In this document: positions 1 to 8,722 of the stretch, piece after piece | Layout: every line of letters starts with the position of its first letter | Position numbering within the stretch: position 1 is the stretch's first letter | Assembly (NCBI RefSeq): GCF_018492665.1 | Contig: NZ_JAFVME010000014.1 | Coordinates: forward strand, 62,001-126,000 | DNA from: Pedobacter sp. B4-66 | GTDB lineage: Bacteria > Bacteroidota > Bacteroidia > Sphingobacteriales > Sphingobacteriaceae | Reading direction: 5' to 3' | Length of the DNA stretch: 64,000 nucleotides | The notes under the pieces: generated by a model | What the model was told of the DNA's origin: nothing | The model's database searches: none | The model's input: the letters and a program-made list of their open reading frames with translations, nothing else | Made by a program: the position numbers and the translations under genes

Positions 1-798
1 CCCATCCTCATAAGTAATTCTTAAATCCAAACAAAAAGTAGGTCTTGCTCTCCATGGTGCCTTATCAAAATTCCATACCGCTATAGATTGATGATTATAC
101 CAACCATTTCCAAGTAAAACACCAACAGCATTTTTACCATTCTGAATTTGAGCAGTAACATCATAAGAAACATATAAAGTACGTCTGTCAAAACGAGTAT
201 ACATTGGATCCAGTCTGTGGTTCCCTACTTTTTTACCATTCAGATATAATTCATACAAACCGGCTGCAGCAATATATGCCCTTGCCGATTTAACCTTTTT
301 AGCAGGTTGAAATACTTTTCTAAAATATGGAGCCTCACGTTTTTCTATATCATTTCCGTCACTGATCCAGGTACCTTTCCAGTTACCAATTTTCATCATC
401 CCTGTTTCAAAACTAGCTACCGGAGCAGACGAAATAAGTTTACCATCTTTATCCCAAAGTTCAACTGCCCAAAAATATTTGGTGAAAGCTTCCAGTGGTT
501 TTCCATTATAATTAACAAGATTGGCAGAAGAAACTACTTTGCCAGACTCCCATACAAGCCCTTTTTTTCTGACAACCTCTGCAGAATCTTTACCTACAAT
601 AACCCTATAAGCAGTTTGTTTAGCACCCTGACGATCATCCGTCATCATCCATGATAAACGCGGGTTTAATAAATCAACACCTATTGGATTTATTAAATGT
701 TCGCATTGTAAACCCGACGGTTTAGTTTCATTAGAATAAGCCTTTTCTACAACAGAAAAAGCAGAGAGCATGAGCAAAAAGGAATAAAGAAGTTTCAT
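1..798 (-). CDS. Alpha-L-rhamnosidase, GH78 (5' part, runs off the left edge)
   Basis: The frame is open from an ATG at 798 to the window edge (266 codons), so only the N-terminal third is present. It starts with a signal peptide (MKLLYSFLLMLSAFS) and continues with the immunoglobulin-like segment and the carbohydrate-binding domain typical of GH78 rhamnosidases. The motif LINPIGVDLLNPRLSW is followed by ARAYIAAAGLYELYLNGKK and GVLLGNGWY, which match equivalent stretches of the complete GH78 gene at 5972-8623. The catalytic (alpha/alpha)6 barrel lies outside the window. The expected role is removal of terminal alpha-L-rhamnose from plant or microbial glycans in the periplasm or at the cell surface. 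The gene is divergent from the riboswitch/SusC unit. The family is well supported; activity cannot be judged from this fragment. Confidence 0.88.
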   Translation of the reverse strand, partial: MKLLYSFLLMLSAFSVVEKAYSNETKPSGLQCEHLINPIGVDLLNPRLSWMMTDDRQGAKQTAYRVIVGKDSAEVVRKKGLVWESGKVVSSANLVNYNGKPLEAFTKYFWAVELWDKDGKLISSAPVASFETGMMKIGNWKGTWISDGNDIEKREAPYFRKVFQPAKKVKSARAYIAAAGLYELYLNGKKVGNHRLDPMYTRFDRRTLYVSYDVTAQIQNGKNAVGVLLGNGWYNHQSIAVWNFDKAPWRARPTFCLDLRITYEDG

Positions 799-930
799 TA
801 AAATAGTTGAAGTGAAATTTAGTGTGTTTACAATGTTAATTTTCTTGTGCATTTTCAGCAACCCGTACTGTCCTGCTCAAAATACAAAATAATTATTTTA
901 TTAAATCCTATAGGATTACTAGATTATTTA

Positions 931-938
931 TATCTTTG
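931..938 (+). promoter_or_regulatory. Probable -7 promoter box (TATCTTTG) for the riboswitch/SusCD transcript
   Basis: TATCTTTG matches the Bacteroidota -7 consensus TAnnTTTG exactly and lies about 30 nt before the first helix of the SAM riboswitch, where a start site would be expected. I see no clear TTG -33 box at the usual 19-21 nt upstream, so the assignment rests on the -7 box and on position. Confidence 0.5.
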
Positions 939-966
939 TGCCAGCAAATGGTTCTTAAAACTTCCT

Positions 967-1072
967 GCTTATCAAGAAAGACTGAGGGATTGGCCCTATG
1001 ATGTCTTAGCAACCTCTACAATTCATTGTAAAAGGTGCTAATTCCAATTCGCTGCAAAGCGAAAGAGATAAG
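967..1072 (+). promoter_or_regulatory. SAM-I riboswitch (S-box leader)
   Basis: All hallmark segments are present in order. Helix P1 is formed by CTTATC (968-973) and GATAAG (1067-1072). The core contains GAGGGA (984-989), GGCCC (992-996), GCAACC (1009-1014) and AAGGTGCTAATTCC (1032-1045). This is the S-adenosylmethionine-binding aptamer that normally represses methionine and sulfur genes when SAM is high. It is on the plus strand and the next long genes are SusC and SusD, not a methionine enzyme. The aptamer call is very secure; which gene it controls is inference from orientation and the absence of a terminator before SusC. Confidence 0.95.
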
Positions 1073-1097
1073 ATTAAATAGTGTAATACTACTTATC
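1067..1097 (+). promoter_or_regulatory. Possible switching helix competing with riboswitch P1
   Basis: The 3' strand of P1 (GATAAG, 1067-1072) can pair either with 968-973 or with a second CTTATC at 1092-1097. The second hairpin is extended by TAGT (1079-1082) pairing with ACTA (1088-1091) around a 5-nt loop, with the 6 nt at 1073-1078 bulged. The two pairings exclude each other, as expected for an expression platform. No run of U follows, so a simple terminator is not evident and the output could be translational. Confidence 0.4.
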
Positions 1098-1174
1098 AAC
1101 CATCATTAACCAAATCTAATTCTGTTCAAGACAAGTATGTGAAGGGCTGACCTAAACAATAAATGTATAAAAAC

Positions 1175-1282
1175 ATGACACAGAAAGTACACCAAAAAGA
1201 AATGCGCTGCTCATCTCCCCCTAACAATTCCTCTGCCGGTTTTATGGCCGGTCAAAAACGAATGCACTGCTGCAATATCTAG
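1175..1282 (+). CDS. Putative Met/Cys-rich leader peptide (35 codons)
   Basis: ATG at 1175 opens a 35-codon frame ending at TAG 1280-1282, between the SAM riboswitch and SusC. The peptide has four Met (1, 10, 24, 30) and three Cys (12, 32, 33), a fifth of its residues, and a repeated Met-x-Cys pattern (MRC near the start, MHCC near the end). The underlying DNA repeats too: ATGCGCTGCT at 1202-1211 and ATGCACTGCT at 1262-1271. TGCACT (1263-1268) pairs with AGTGCA (1281-1286), enclosing the Cys-Cys codons and overlapping the stop. This looks like a leader peptide whose translation could report Cys or Met supply, giving a second control layer. I do not recognise a named family, and translation is unproven; chance is possible for so short a frame. 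Confidence 0.5.
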   Translation: MTQKVHQKEMRCSSPPNNSSAGFMAGQKRMHCCNI

Positions 1283-1325
1283 TGCAACTAAAAGAATTTA
1301 TTATACACCCATTTATTTAATTCAA

Positions 1326-4300
1326 ATGTTAAAAACATACAAATTTTTTGTAGGGATTCTTTTATCCTTTTTTTTCCTACAAACTGTACAGGCACAATCT
1401 GTTAAAGTAACCGGTACTGTTACTAGTAACCCAGATGGAGAGACCATCCCAGGTGCCTCAATTACCGTAAAAGGTAAAAAAACAGGAACCACTACCGACA
1501 ATAACGGTAAATTCTCTATTACTGCCGATGTTAATGATATATTAAATGTTTCCTATATCGGATATACTACAAAAGAAGTAACCGTTACAGCTGCAAGCAC
1601 TACATTAAATATTAAGCTTGATGTTTCCGCCAATGCTTTAAGTGAAGTTGTTGTTACAGCCCTTGGCATTTCCAAAGAGAAAAAATCTCTGGGATACTCA
1701 GTTCAGGAACTAAAATCTAAGGATATATCAACAGCGAAAGAAACCAACATAGTCAATTCGCTGGCAGGAAAAATTGCAGGTGTACAAACCACCAGCAGTC
1801 AGGGTGATATGGGTTCTTCAAGAATTATCATTCGTGGAGAAACTTCCATCTCAGGCTACAACCAACCACTTTTTGTTGTTGATGGAGTTCCTGTTGATAA
1901 CTCACAAAACCTTGGCACAGGTGGATCAAGAGATTTTGCAAATACCATTTCTGATATCAACTCAGAAGACATCGAGTCTATCAGCGTACTAAAAGGCCCA
2001 AATGCAGCAGCATTGTATGGATCACGAGCTGCAGCGGGTGTTATACTTATTAAAACTAAAACAGGAAGAGGACAAAAAGGACTGGGTATCAGTGTTAACT
2101 CAAATACAACATTCTCAAACTTGCTAACCCTACCTGATTATCAAAACTCTTTCGGGCAAGGAACAAGTGGCAAATTTAGCTTTGTAGATGGAAAAGGTGG
2201 AGGCATAAATGACGGTGTTGATGAAAGCTGGGGACCAGCATTAGACGGCCGTCTAATCCCTCAATTTGACTCTAAAGGTGTTGCAGTTCCATTTATCGCA
2301 CACCCAGACAATGTTAAAAACTTCTTCAAGACAGGTTATACCCTTAATAATGGTATCGCTATTGCCGGATCAGGAGAAAAACAAGATATCCGCTTCTCTT
2401 ACAACAACCTTACTCAAGGCGGTATATTACCAAACTCTTCTCAGGACAAGAATTCATTATTATTAAACACCACTTACAGAATTACACCTAAATTAACATT
2501 AAATGCTTCTGCAAACTACATCAAAAGCAATGCAGATAACCTGCCTGCTACCGGTGGAAAACGTGCAACAGGTCCGATGCTTCAATTTACGTGGTTCGGA
2601 AGACAAGTAGACATTAGCAAGCTTAAAAACTATAAGGACGAGAATGGAAACGATTTTAACTGGAACAACAGTTACTATAGCAATCCTTACTTCATTGCTT
2701 ATGAAAATACAGTTGGTCAGAAACGGGATCGTATCATTGGTAGTGCAGAATTGAATTACAAAATCACCAGCGCATTATCAGCCAACTTCAGAACAGGAAA
2801 CGATTATTACACAGACCGTAGAAAGATTAAAATTGCTTACGGAACAAATGGTACCCCATTCGGTTCATATGAAGAAGATTCATACACAGTTAATGAAAAC
2901 AATACAGAGGGTCGCTTAGAATACATTAAAAAACTAAGCTCAGACTTCTCATTAGATGTTTTGGCAGGTGCAAATATCAGAACTTCCATCTTCGAACAAA
3001 ACAATCAAAAAGCAACTAAACTAGCTGTAAACGGCTTGTACACATTAAGTAACTCAAGAGACCCATTAGTATCTTCAAACTTTTATAGCAAACTTAAAAC
3101 ATATAGTTACTTTGGATCAGCTCAATTAGGCTTTAGAGACTATGCTTATATCAATTTAACAGCCCGTAACGATTGGGATTCTAGTTTACCAAAACCAAAT
3201 TTATCTTACTTCTACCCTTCTGTTAACGGAAGTTTAATTCTTACTGAAGCTTTCGACATTAAAAATGATGTTCTTAGCTTTGCTAAAATAAGAGGAGGAT
3301 GGTCTAAAGTAGGAAAAGCAACAGACCCTTATCAACTTATGGATGCATATAGCTTTACTGCTCCATTCAACGGAAACCCACAACAATCAGCCAATCCTCT
3401 CGCTCTAAATCCAGATCTTTTACCAGAGATCACCAAATCAACAGAAGCAGGTTTTGAAGTAGGATTGTTTGACAACCGCGTTAAGCTGGACCTTAGTGTA
3501 TACAACACCAACAGTATCAACCAAATTTTAAGTGTTGACGTAAGTTCCGCAACCGGATATTTACAAAAAAAGATTAATGGTGGAAGTATGAATAACAAAG
3601 GTTTAGAAATTCAGCTTGGCTTAACCCCTGTTAAACATAAAGATTTCAGTTGGGACATTAATTTAAACTATTCACTTAACCGCAGTAAGGTTACTGAGTT
3701 AGATAAAGAAGGCCGCATCAGCAGCTATACAATTGGAACCAGTGGAACTTTAGATGTACTTGCAGCAGTAGGCCAACCTTACGGAACTTTCTTCGGAACA
3801 GCTTATCAACGTGATGCAGCCGGACAAATTGTGGTAAATGCTAATGGTACGCCTGTTATTAATCCATCAAAACAAATCCTTGGTAAATTTACACCAAACT
3901 GGGTAGGTGGAATCACAAATAGCTTTACTTACAAAAACTTCAATTTAAACTTCCTTGTCGACGCCAGAATTGGTGGTAAAATATTCTCAGGAACTAACTC
4001 TACTGGAACTTACACAGGAGTACTTGCAAGTACTATGAGGGGAAGAAATGCTGAAAATGGCGGACTTGCCTACACAGTAGGTGGCACTACATTTAACGAT
4101 GGGATGATTTTTGATGGCGTATTGGCAGATGGTACAAAGAACAGTAAAATCATTCCTGCCGAAGAGTACTACAAAGCTACAACAAAAGCAGATGAGCAAT
4201 TTGTTTACAGCGCTTCTTACATAAAACTAAGAGAGGTAAAACTAAGCTACAATATCCCAGCTCAATTTGTTAAAAAGATCGGCTTGCAAGATGCCACATT

Positions 4301-4454
4301 TTCATTAGTAGGACGTAACCTATGGATTATTCATAAAGACGTACCAAACATCGATCCTGAAACTGCCTTAAATACAGGCAATGCTCAAGGTCTGGAAAGC
4401 TTAACACTTCCAACAACAAGATCATTTGGTTTTAACCTTAATTTTAAATTCTAG
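1326..4454 (+). CDS. SusC/RagA-family TonB-linked outer-membrane transporter
   Basis: This 1042-residue protein has a signal peptide (MLKTYKFFVGILLSFFFLQT, cleavage after AQA), a carboxypeptidase-regulatory-like beta-sandwich (about 26-110), the characteristic LSEVVVTALGI linker, a TonB plug (about 115-240, with LFVVDGVPVDN and AALYGSRAAAGVILIKTK), and a beta-barrel ending in FGFNLNFKF. Such proteins form the barrel of a two-part outer-membrane importer with the SusD partner 6 nt downstream. The upstream 527-nt leader holds a SAM-I riboswitch and a small Met/Cys-rich ORF, which suggests control by sulfur amino-acid status rather than by a local sugar-sensing sigma/anti-sigma pair, none of which is present. 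The substrate is unknown: flanking rhamnosidases hint at glycans, the riboswitch at a sulfur compound. Confidence 0.95.
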   Translation: MLKTYKFFVGILLSFFFLQTVQAQSVKVTGTVTSNPDGETIPGASITVKGKKTGTTTDNNGKFSITADVNDILNVSYIGYTTKEVTVTAASTTLNIKLDVSANALSEVVVTALGISKEKKSLGYSVQELKSKDISTAKETNIVNSLAGKIAGVQTTSSQGDMGSSRIIIRGETSISGYNQPLFVVDGVPVDNSQNLGTGGSRDFANTISDINSEDIESISVLKGPNAAALYGSRAAAGVILIKTKTGRGQKGLGISVNSNTTFSNLLTLPDYQNSFGQGTSGKFSFVDGKGGGINDGVDESWGPALDGRLIPQFDSKGVAVPFIAHPDNVKNFFKTGYTLNNGIAIAGSGEKQDIRFSYNNLTQGGILPNSSQDKNSLLLNTTYRITPKLTLNASANYIKSNADNLPATGGKRATGPMLQFTWFGRQVDISKLKNYKDENGNDFNWNNSYYSNPYFIAYENTVGQKRDRIIGSAELNYKITSALSANFRTGNDYYTDRRKIKIAYGTNGTPFGSYEEDSYTVNENNTEGRLEYIKKLSSDFSLDVLAGANIRTSIFEQNNQKATKLAVNGLYTLSNSRDPLVSSNFYSKLKTYSYFGSAQLGFRDYAYINLTARNDWDSSLPKPNLSYFYPSVNGSLILTEAFDIKNDVLSFAKIRGGWSKVGKATDPYQLMDAYSFTAPFNGNPQQSANPLALNPDLLPEITKSTEAGFEVGLFDNRVKLDLSVYNTNSINQILSVDVSSATGYLQKKINGGSMNNKGLEIQLGLTPVKHKDFSWDINLNYSLNRSKVTELDKEGRISSYTIGTSGTLDVLAAVGQPYGTFFGTAYQRDAAGQIVVNANGTPVINPSKQILGKFTPNWVGGITNSFTYKNFNLNFLVDARIGGKIFSGTNSTGTYTGVLASTMRGRNAENGGLAYTVGGTTFNDGMIFDGVLADGTKNSKIIPAEEYYKATTKADEQFVYSASYIKLREVKLSYNIPAQFVKKIGLQDATFSLVGRNLWIIHKDVPNIDPETALNTGNAQGLESLTLPTTRSFGFNLNFKF

Positions 4455-4460
4455 AACATC

Positions 4461-5897
4461 ATGAAATTCAAATATATTCCAATCCTATTTTCTGCAATCA
4501 TAGCAACCTCTTTCACCTCTTGCAAAGATGAACTGGCAGATATCAATAAAAACCCTAATGCTGCAGAAAATCCACTGCCTGATTATTTGTTAACCGGTGC
4601 AATAAAAAACACTGCTGATGCATATTGGGGTACCAACAACATCAACTCAAGTCTGTTATTTATCCAGCAATGGTCAAAAATACAGTACACTGATGCCGAT
4701 CGTTACATCTTTGCCAATACTGATCTTCAGGACTTATGGAACACGGGCTATACAAAAGGCATCATCAATCTTAACAAGCTAATTTCAGTAGCTGATGCTC
4801 AGCAAAACACCAATTACAAAGGTGTAGCTAAAGTATTAAGATCTTGGACATTCCTTTTACTTACTGATGCCTACGGAGACATCCCTTATTCTCAATCTAT
4901 ACAGATCAAGCAAAATGTAACCCCAGAATATGATACACAAAAAGATGTTTATTTCGGATTGCTTGAAGACTTAAAATCGGCACAAGCTGATTTAAAATTA
5001 GACGGTAAAGCGATTGCCGGTGATATCATTTATGGAGGAAAGATTGATCGTTGGAAGAAATTCGCAAATGCGCTAAGATTACGTATCGCCCTACGTATAG
5101 CAGATCGTGAACCAGAAAAAACCAAAGCTGTACTTGCTGAAATTAAAGCTGAAGGTGGTGATTTCATTAGCAGCAATGCTGAAATAGCACAATTGGTATA
5201 TTCAACCTCTCCTAATCAAAACCCGATCAGCAATACCTTTGATACACGTAACGACCATAGAATCAGCAAAACAATAGTAGATAAACTGAAAAGCTTAAGC
5301 GATCCTCGCCTGCCAATATTTGCTAGTCCAACTCAAGATGCTACACCAGAAACTTATGTTGGTGTTCCCAATGGTTTACTTACAAGTGATGCCAATAGCC
5401 TTGGATTAAACAAAACATCTAAACCAGGTGTTTATTTCCTTGCTCCATCCGCCCCTGCCGTTATCATTAGCTATTCTGAAGTATTATTTGATCGTGCAGA
5501 AATAGCTGCGCGCGGTTTTAGCACTGAAAATGCGGCGGCACTTTATAAACAAGCTGTAGAAGAGTCATTAAGACAATACGGAATAACAGAAGGTGCCATC
5601 ACAACTTACACGAATCTTCCAGCGGTAAAATACGATGCTACTAACTACAAAAAATCTATTGGAGATCAGAAATGGATCGCTCTATTTGGTCAGGGATTAG
5701 AAGCCTTTGCCGAGTGGAGGAGACTTGATTATCCTGAACTTGCACCAGCAGTTGCCGGCACATTAGGTGGAAAGCTACCAGTAAGATTTATATACCCAGG
5801 ACGTGAGCAATCACTTAATGGTGCAAATTACAAAACCGCAGTAGCCAGACAAGGCGCAGACCTACTTACTACTAAACTATGGTTTGATGTTAAATAA
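4461..5897 (+). CDS. SusD/RagB-family nutrient-binding lipoprotein (SusD-like_2 type)
   Basis: The 478-residue product has a lipoprotein signal with lipobox Thr-Ser-Cys (Cys21), so it is lipid-anchored on the outer membrane. INKNPNAAENPLPDYLLTGA directly after the anchor and the TPR-like helical body (LRSWTFLLLTDAYGDIPYSQ, KFANALRLRIALRIADRE) are typical of the SusD/RagB fold, and the early IN-NPN pattern fits the SusD-like_2 subgroup. It acts as the lid of the SusC transporter encoded 6 nt upstream, with which it is certainly co-transcribed. A strong hairpin terminator follows 14 nt after the stop. Substrate specificity cannot be read from sequence. Confidence 0.95.
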   Translation: MKFKYIPILFSAIIATSFTSCKDELADINKNPNAAENPLPDYLLTGAIKNTADAYWGTNNINSSLLFIQQWSKIQYTDADRYIFANTDLQDLWNTGYTKGIINLNKLISVADAQQNTNYKGVAKVLRSWTFLLLTDAYGDIPYSQSIQIKQNVTPEYDTQKDVYFGLLEDLKSAQADLKLDGKAIAGDIIYGGKIDRWKKFANALRLRIALRIADREPEKTKAVLAEIKAEGGDFISSNAEIAQLVYSTSPNQNPISNTFDTRNDHRISKTIVDKLKSLSDPRLPIFASPTQDATPETYVGVPNGLLTSDANSLGLNKTSKPGVYFLAPSAPAVIISYSEVLFDRAEIAARGFSTENAAALYKQAVEESLRQYGITEGAITTYTNLPAVKYDATNYKKSIGDQKWIALFGQGLEAFAEWRRLDYPELAPAVAGTLGGKLPVRFIYPGREQSLNGANYKTAVARQGADLLTTKLWFDVK

Positions 5898-5911
5898 CAT
5901 AACAACAAATT

Positions 5912-5962
5912 AAACAAAAAAGGGTCTGTATCATTAATCATGATACAGACCCTTTTTTGTTT
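5912..5962. terminator. Strong bidirectional terminator between SusD and GH78
   Basis: A perfect 22-bp inverted repeat (5912-5933 with 5941-5962) flanks a 7-nt loop. The stem has a GC-rich core (GGGTCTGTATCA) and is bordered by A6 on the left and T6 on the right, so it can terminate the SusCD transcript and the convergent rhamnosidase transcript. Confidence 0.93.
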
Positions 5963-5971
5963 AATCCCCAC

Positions 5972-8623
5972 TTAAATCTTACTTTCAAAGTGATAAACAC
6001 CAGAACCAATCTCTTGAGTATTTCCTGGTAACACGATTTTTGCTTTAGTATTAGCTGGTATGGTAACATCTAGTTTCAACAAACCATTTTCCAGAGTCCA
6101 CGCAGATTTCACTATACCATAAACCGTTTCTAATTCAGCAGCTGCATTCGTAATTTTACCTCCTGGTTTTGGAGAAATAACTATATACTTATACCCAGGC
6201 TGATCAGCTACTGCATTAATACCAGCAATAGTTTTATACATCCAATCACCAATTGCACCATACGCATAATGGTTAAAAGAGTTCATATCCGGAGTCTGGA
6301 AACTACCATTTGGCTTAATACCATCCCAGCGCTCCCAAATTGTTGTAGCCCCCATCTTTACAGGATACAGCCACGAAGGATAAGTCTCCTGCATCAAAAG
6401 ATCATAAGCAACATTATCAAATCCGAACTTGCTCAACACATGGCATAAATAAGGCGTCCCAAGAAACCCGGTAGTCAAATGATTACCATAATCTCTGATA
6501 TTCTGCACCAAACGTCCGGCAGCATTTAGCCTTAAATTCTCAGGCAACATATCAAATTGCAAAGCCAATACATAAGCCGTTTGTGTACCCGAAATCAACC
6601 TCCCATTAGGAGTCATATATTCTTTTACATACGCAGCTTTAATATCCGCTAAAAGTGAAGTATATTTTACTTCATCATCCTTTTTACCCAAAACCCTTGC
6701 AGCATTAATCAACAACTGGGTAGAATGCGCATAAAAAGTTTGAGCAATCATATACTTATCAGTCACCGCAGCCCTGCCATCATCATCAGGTCTGTAAAAA
6801 AGCCAGTCGCCAAAGTGGAAACCTGTATTCCAAAGGTTGTCTTTAGAGGCTGAAGTCATAAACTTCACCCACCCCACCATGCTTTCATATTGACTTCCCA
6901 ATATCCTTTTGTCACCATACGCCACATACATATCCCAAGGAATGATGGTTGCCACATCAGCCCATCCAGCTGCGCCAGATGAACCATCACCAATAACATT
7001 TGGAACCACAAAAGGAACACTACCATTTGGTAACTGATCCAATTTTACATCCTTAAGCCATTTGGTAAAGAAGCCTGCAACATCCATATTGTATGCTGCA
7101 GTGGCGGCAAAAGCCTGCGCATCACCAGTCCAACCCAAGCGTTCATCCCGTTGCGGACAATCCGTAGGCACATCAACAAAGTTTCCTTTTTGCCCCCACT
7201 GAATGTTATGCTGTAACTGATTCAACAACGGATTAGAAGTCGTGAACTTACCCGTAGTTTTCATATCAGAATACAAAGCAATAGCAGTAAGATCACTTTC
7301 CTTCAATTCTCCCCGATACCCTTCTACCTTCACATATCTAAAACCTTGAAACGTAAAATGAGGTTCAAAAACTTCCTCACCTGCGCCTTTAAGGATATAA
7401 TTATTCTGCTGTTTTGCCGACCTTAAATTAACAGTATAAAAATTACCTTCTTTATCCAATACCTCAGCATGACTAAGCGTTATTTTTGTTCCAGCGGCAC
7501 CTCTGGCTTTCAGCTGAACCCAGCCCACCAAATTTTGTCCAAAATCAACAACTGTTTCACCTTTCGGTGTTTTAATTATCTTTAAAGTTTTAAACTGCTC
7601 ATGCTTTTTAACCGGAGGACCACTCATACTCACCAGTTGTTCCTTGCCTTTACTTAAAGTTCTTACCCTAGTCCAGGTCTGGTCTTCCTTGTAGCCGGCC
7701 AATGCCCAACCCTCTTTCTCAAACCTTGCGTCATAAGTTTCGCCGTTGTAAATATCAGAACCTAAAATCGGCCCATTAGATGATTTCCATTGATCATCTG
7801 TCTGCACAGTTTCCTTACTTCCGTCCGCATACTCTATTTCAAGCTGAAAAAGCAATGCTCTGGTATCACCATAAAAATTATGCTGACCAGCAAAACCAAT
7901 ATGCCCTTTATACCATCCATCACCCAAGGTAATACCTATTGCATTACTACCCTTTTTCAGAAAAGCAGTTACATCGTATACCTGATATTGAAGATGTTTG
8001 TTATAACTAGTCCATCCTGGTGCAAAATAGCTATCACTTATTCGTTTACCATTTATCTGAGCCTCATATAAGCCCTTAGCAGTAACATAAACCGTGGCCG
8101 ACTTAACTTCTTTTTTTAAAGAAATCTCTTTTCTAAATAGTGGACTAACCTTAGAAGTATCCTTTCCAGATACTGTTATCCATTGTGCAGTCCAATCAGA
8201 ATCTACCAGACCTGTTTGAAAAATCCTGAGCTCAGACCATGCCGAAGTATTGCCATGATTGTCCTTTATCCTAACTTGCCAGTAATATCGTTTTTTAGAT
8301 TGCAATTCAGTTCCTGCATAATCGATCAATACAGACTGATCGCCAGCAACATTAGCTTTCCACACTAAGTCTTTACCCGACTTAACAGAAGCTTTACTTG
8401 CACCAACCCTAATCTCATAAGAAGATTGCAAAGTATTTTTCACTGTCGAATTTATCTTCCAGCTAAACCTCGGTTTTAGGGTTTCTATACTTAAAGGATC
8501 TTCCAAATGCTCAACCTTAAGGTCATTAACACTTAATTTCTGAGCAAAAACAGTAAGATTAAAAACAAACAAGAGCGCAAATACTGCAAAAAACTGCAGC
8601 AACTTTTTAACACATAATTTCAT
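5972..8623 (-). CDS. Alpha-L-rhamnosidase, GH78
   Basis: I chose the ATG at 8623 because it gives a proper signal peptide (MKLCVKKLLQFFAVFALLFV, then AQ); the longer frame from 8668 adds 15 residues ahead of it. The 883-residue protein has the GH78 order: an N-terminal Ig-like domain (LEDPLSIETLKPRFSW), a carbohydrate-binding module, a linker domain, an (alpha/alpha)6 barrel and a C-terminal beta-domain. The conserved DCPQRDERLGWTGDAQ carries the general acid Glu494, and TTIWERWDG carries Glu764, the predicted base. It should release alpha-L-rhamnose after export to the periplasm. The neighbour downstream is a GH95 enzyme read in the same direction 100 nt upstream. Length is usual for the family. 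Confidence 0.95.
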   Translation of the reverse strand: MKLCVKKLLQFFAVFALLFVFNLTVFAQKLSVNDLKVEHLEDPLSIETLKPRFSWKINSTVKNTLQSSYEIRVGASKASVKSGKDLVWKANVAGDQSVLIDYAGTELQSKKRYYWQVRIKDNHGNTSAWSELRIFQTGLVDSDWTAQWITVSGKDTSKVSPLFRKEISLKKEVKSATVYVTAKGLYEAQINGKRISDSYFAPGWTSYNKHLQYQVYDVTAFLKKGSNAIGITLGDGWYKGHIGFAGQHNFYGDTRALLFQLEIEYADGSKETVQTDDQWKSSNGPILGSDIYNGETYDARFEKEGWALAGYKEDQTWTRVRTLSKGKEQLVSMSGPPVKKHEQFKTLKIIKTPKGETVVDFGQNLVGWVQLKARGAAGTKITLSHAEVLDKEGNFYTVNLRSAKQQNNYILKGAGEEVFEPHFTFQGFRYVKVEGYRGELKESDLTAIALYSDMKTTGKFTTSNPLLNQLQHNIQWGQKGNFVDVPTDCPQRDERLGWTGDAQAFAATAAYNMDVAGFFTKWLKDVKLDQLPNGSVPFVVPNVIGDGSSGAAGWADVATIIPWDMYVAYGDKRILGSQYESMVGWVKFMTSASKDNLWNTGFHFGDWLFYRPDDDGRAAVTDKYMIAQTFYAHSTQLLINAARVLGKKDDEVKYTSLLADIKAAYVKEYMTPNGRLISGTQTAYVLALQFDMLPENLRLNAAGRLVQNIRDYGNHLTTGFLGTPYLCHVLSKFGFDNVAYDLLMQETYPSWLYPVKMGATTIWERWDGIKPNGSFQTPDMNSFNHYAYGAIGDWMYKTIAGINAVADQPGYKYIVISPKPGGKITNAAAELETVYGIVKSAWTLENGLLKLDVTIPANTKAKIVLPGNTQEIGSGVYHFESKI

Positions 8624-8722
8624 ATCCGGCTTAATAGTGAGTTTTTGGGAAAAGCCCAAATAACTCACTATTATCCATAATTAATTCGACATATGTGTCA
8701 TGCACTATCCTGTCTTTATTCA

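Noticed and set aside
307..654. Open frame of 115 codons on the plus strand
   Set aside because: It is antisense to the well-supported GH78 coding frame.
847..1041. Open frame of 64 codons on the plus strand
   Set aside because: It overlaps the SAM riboswitch aptamer; structural RNA explains the sequence and the predicted protein has no family-like features.
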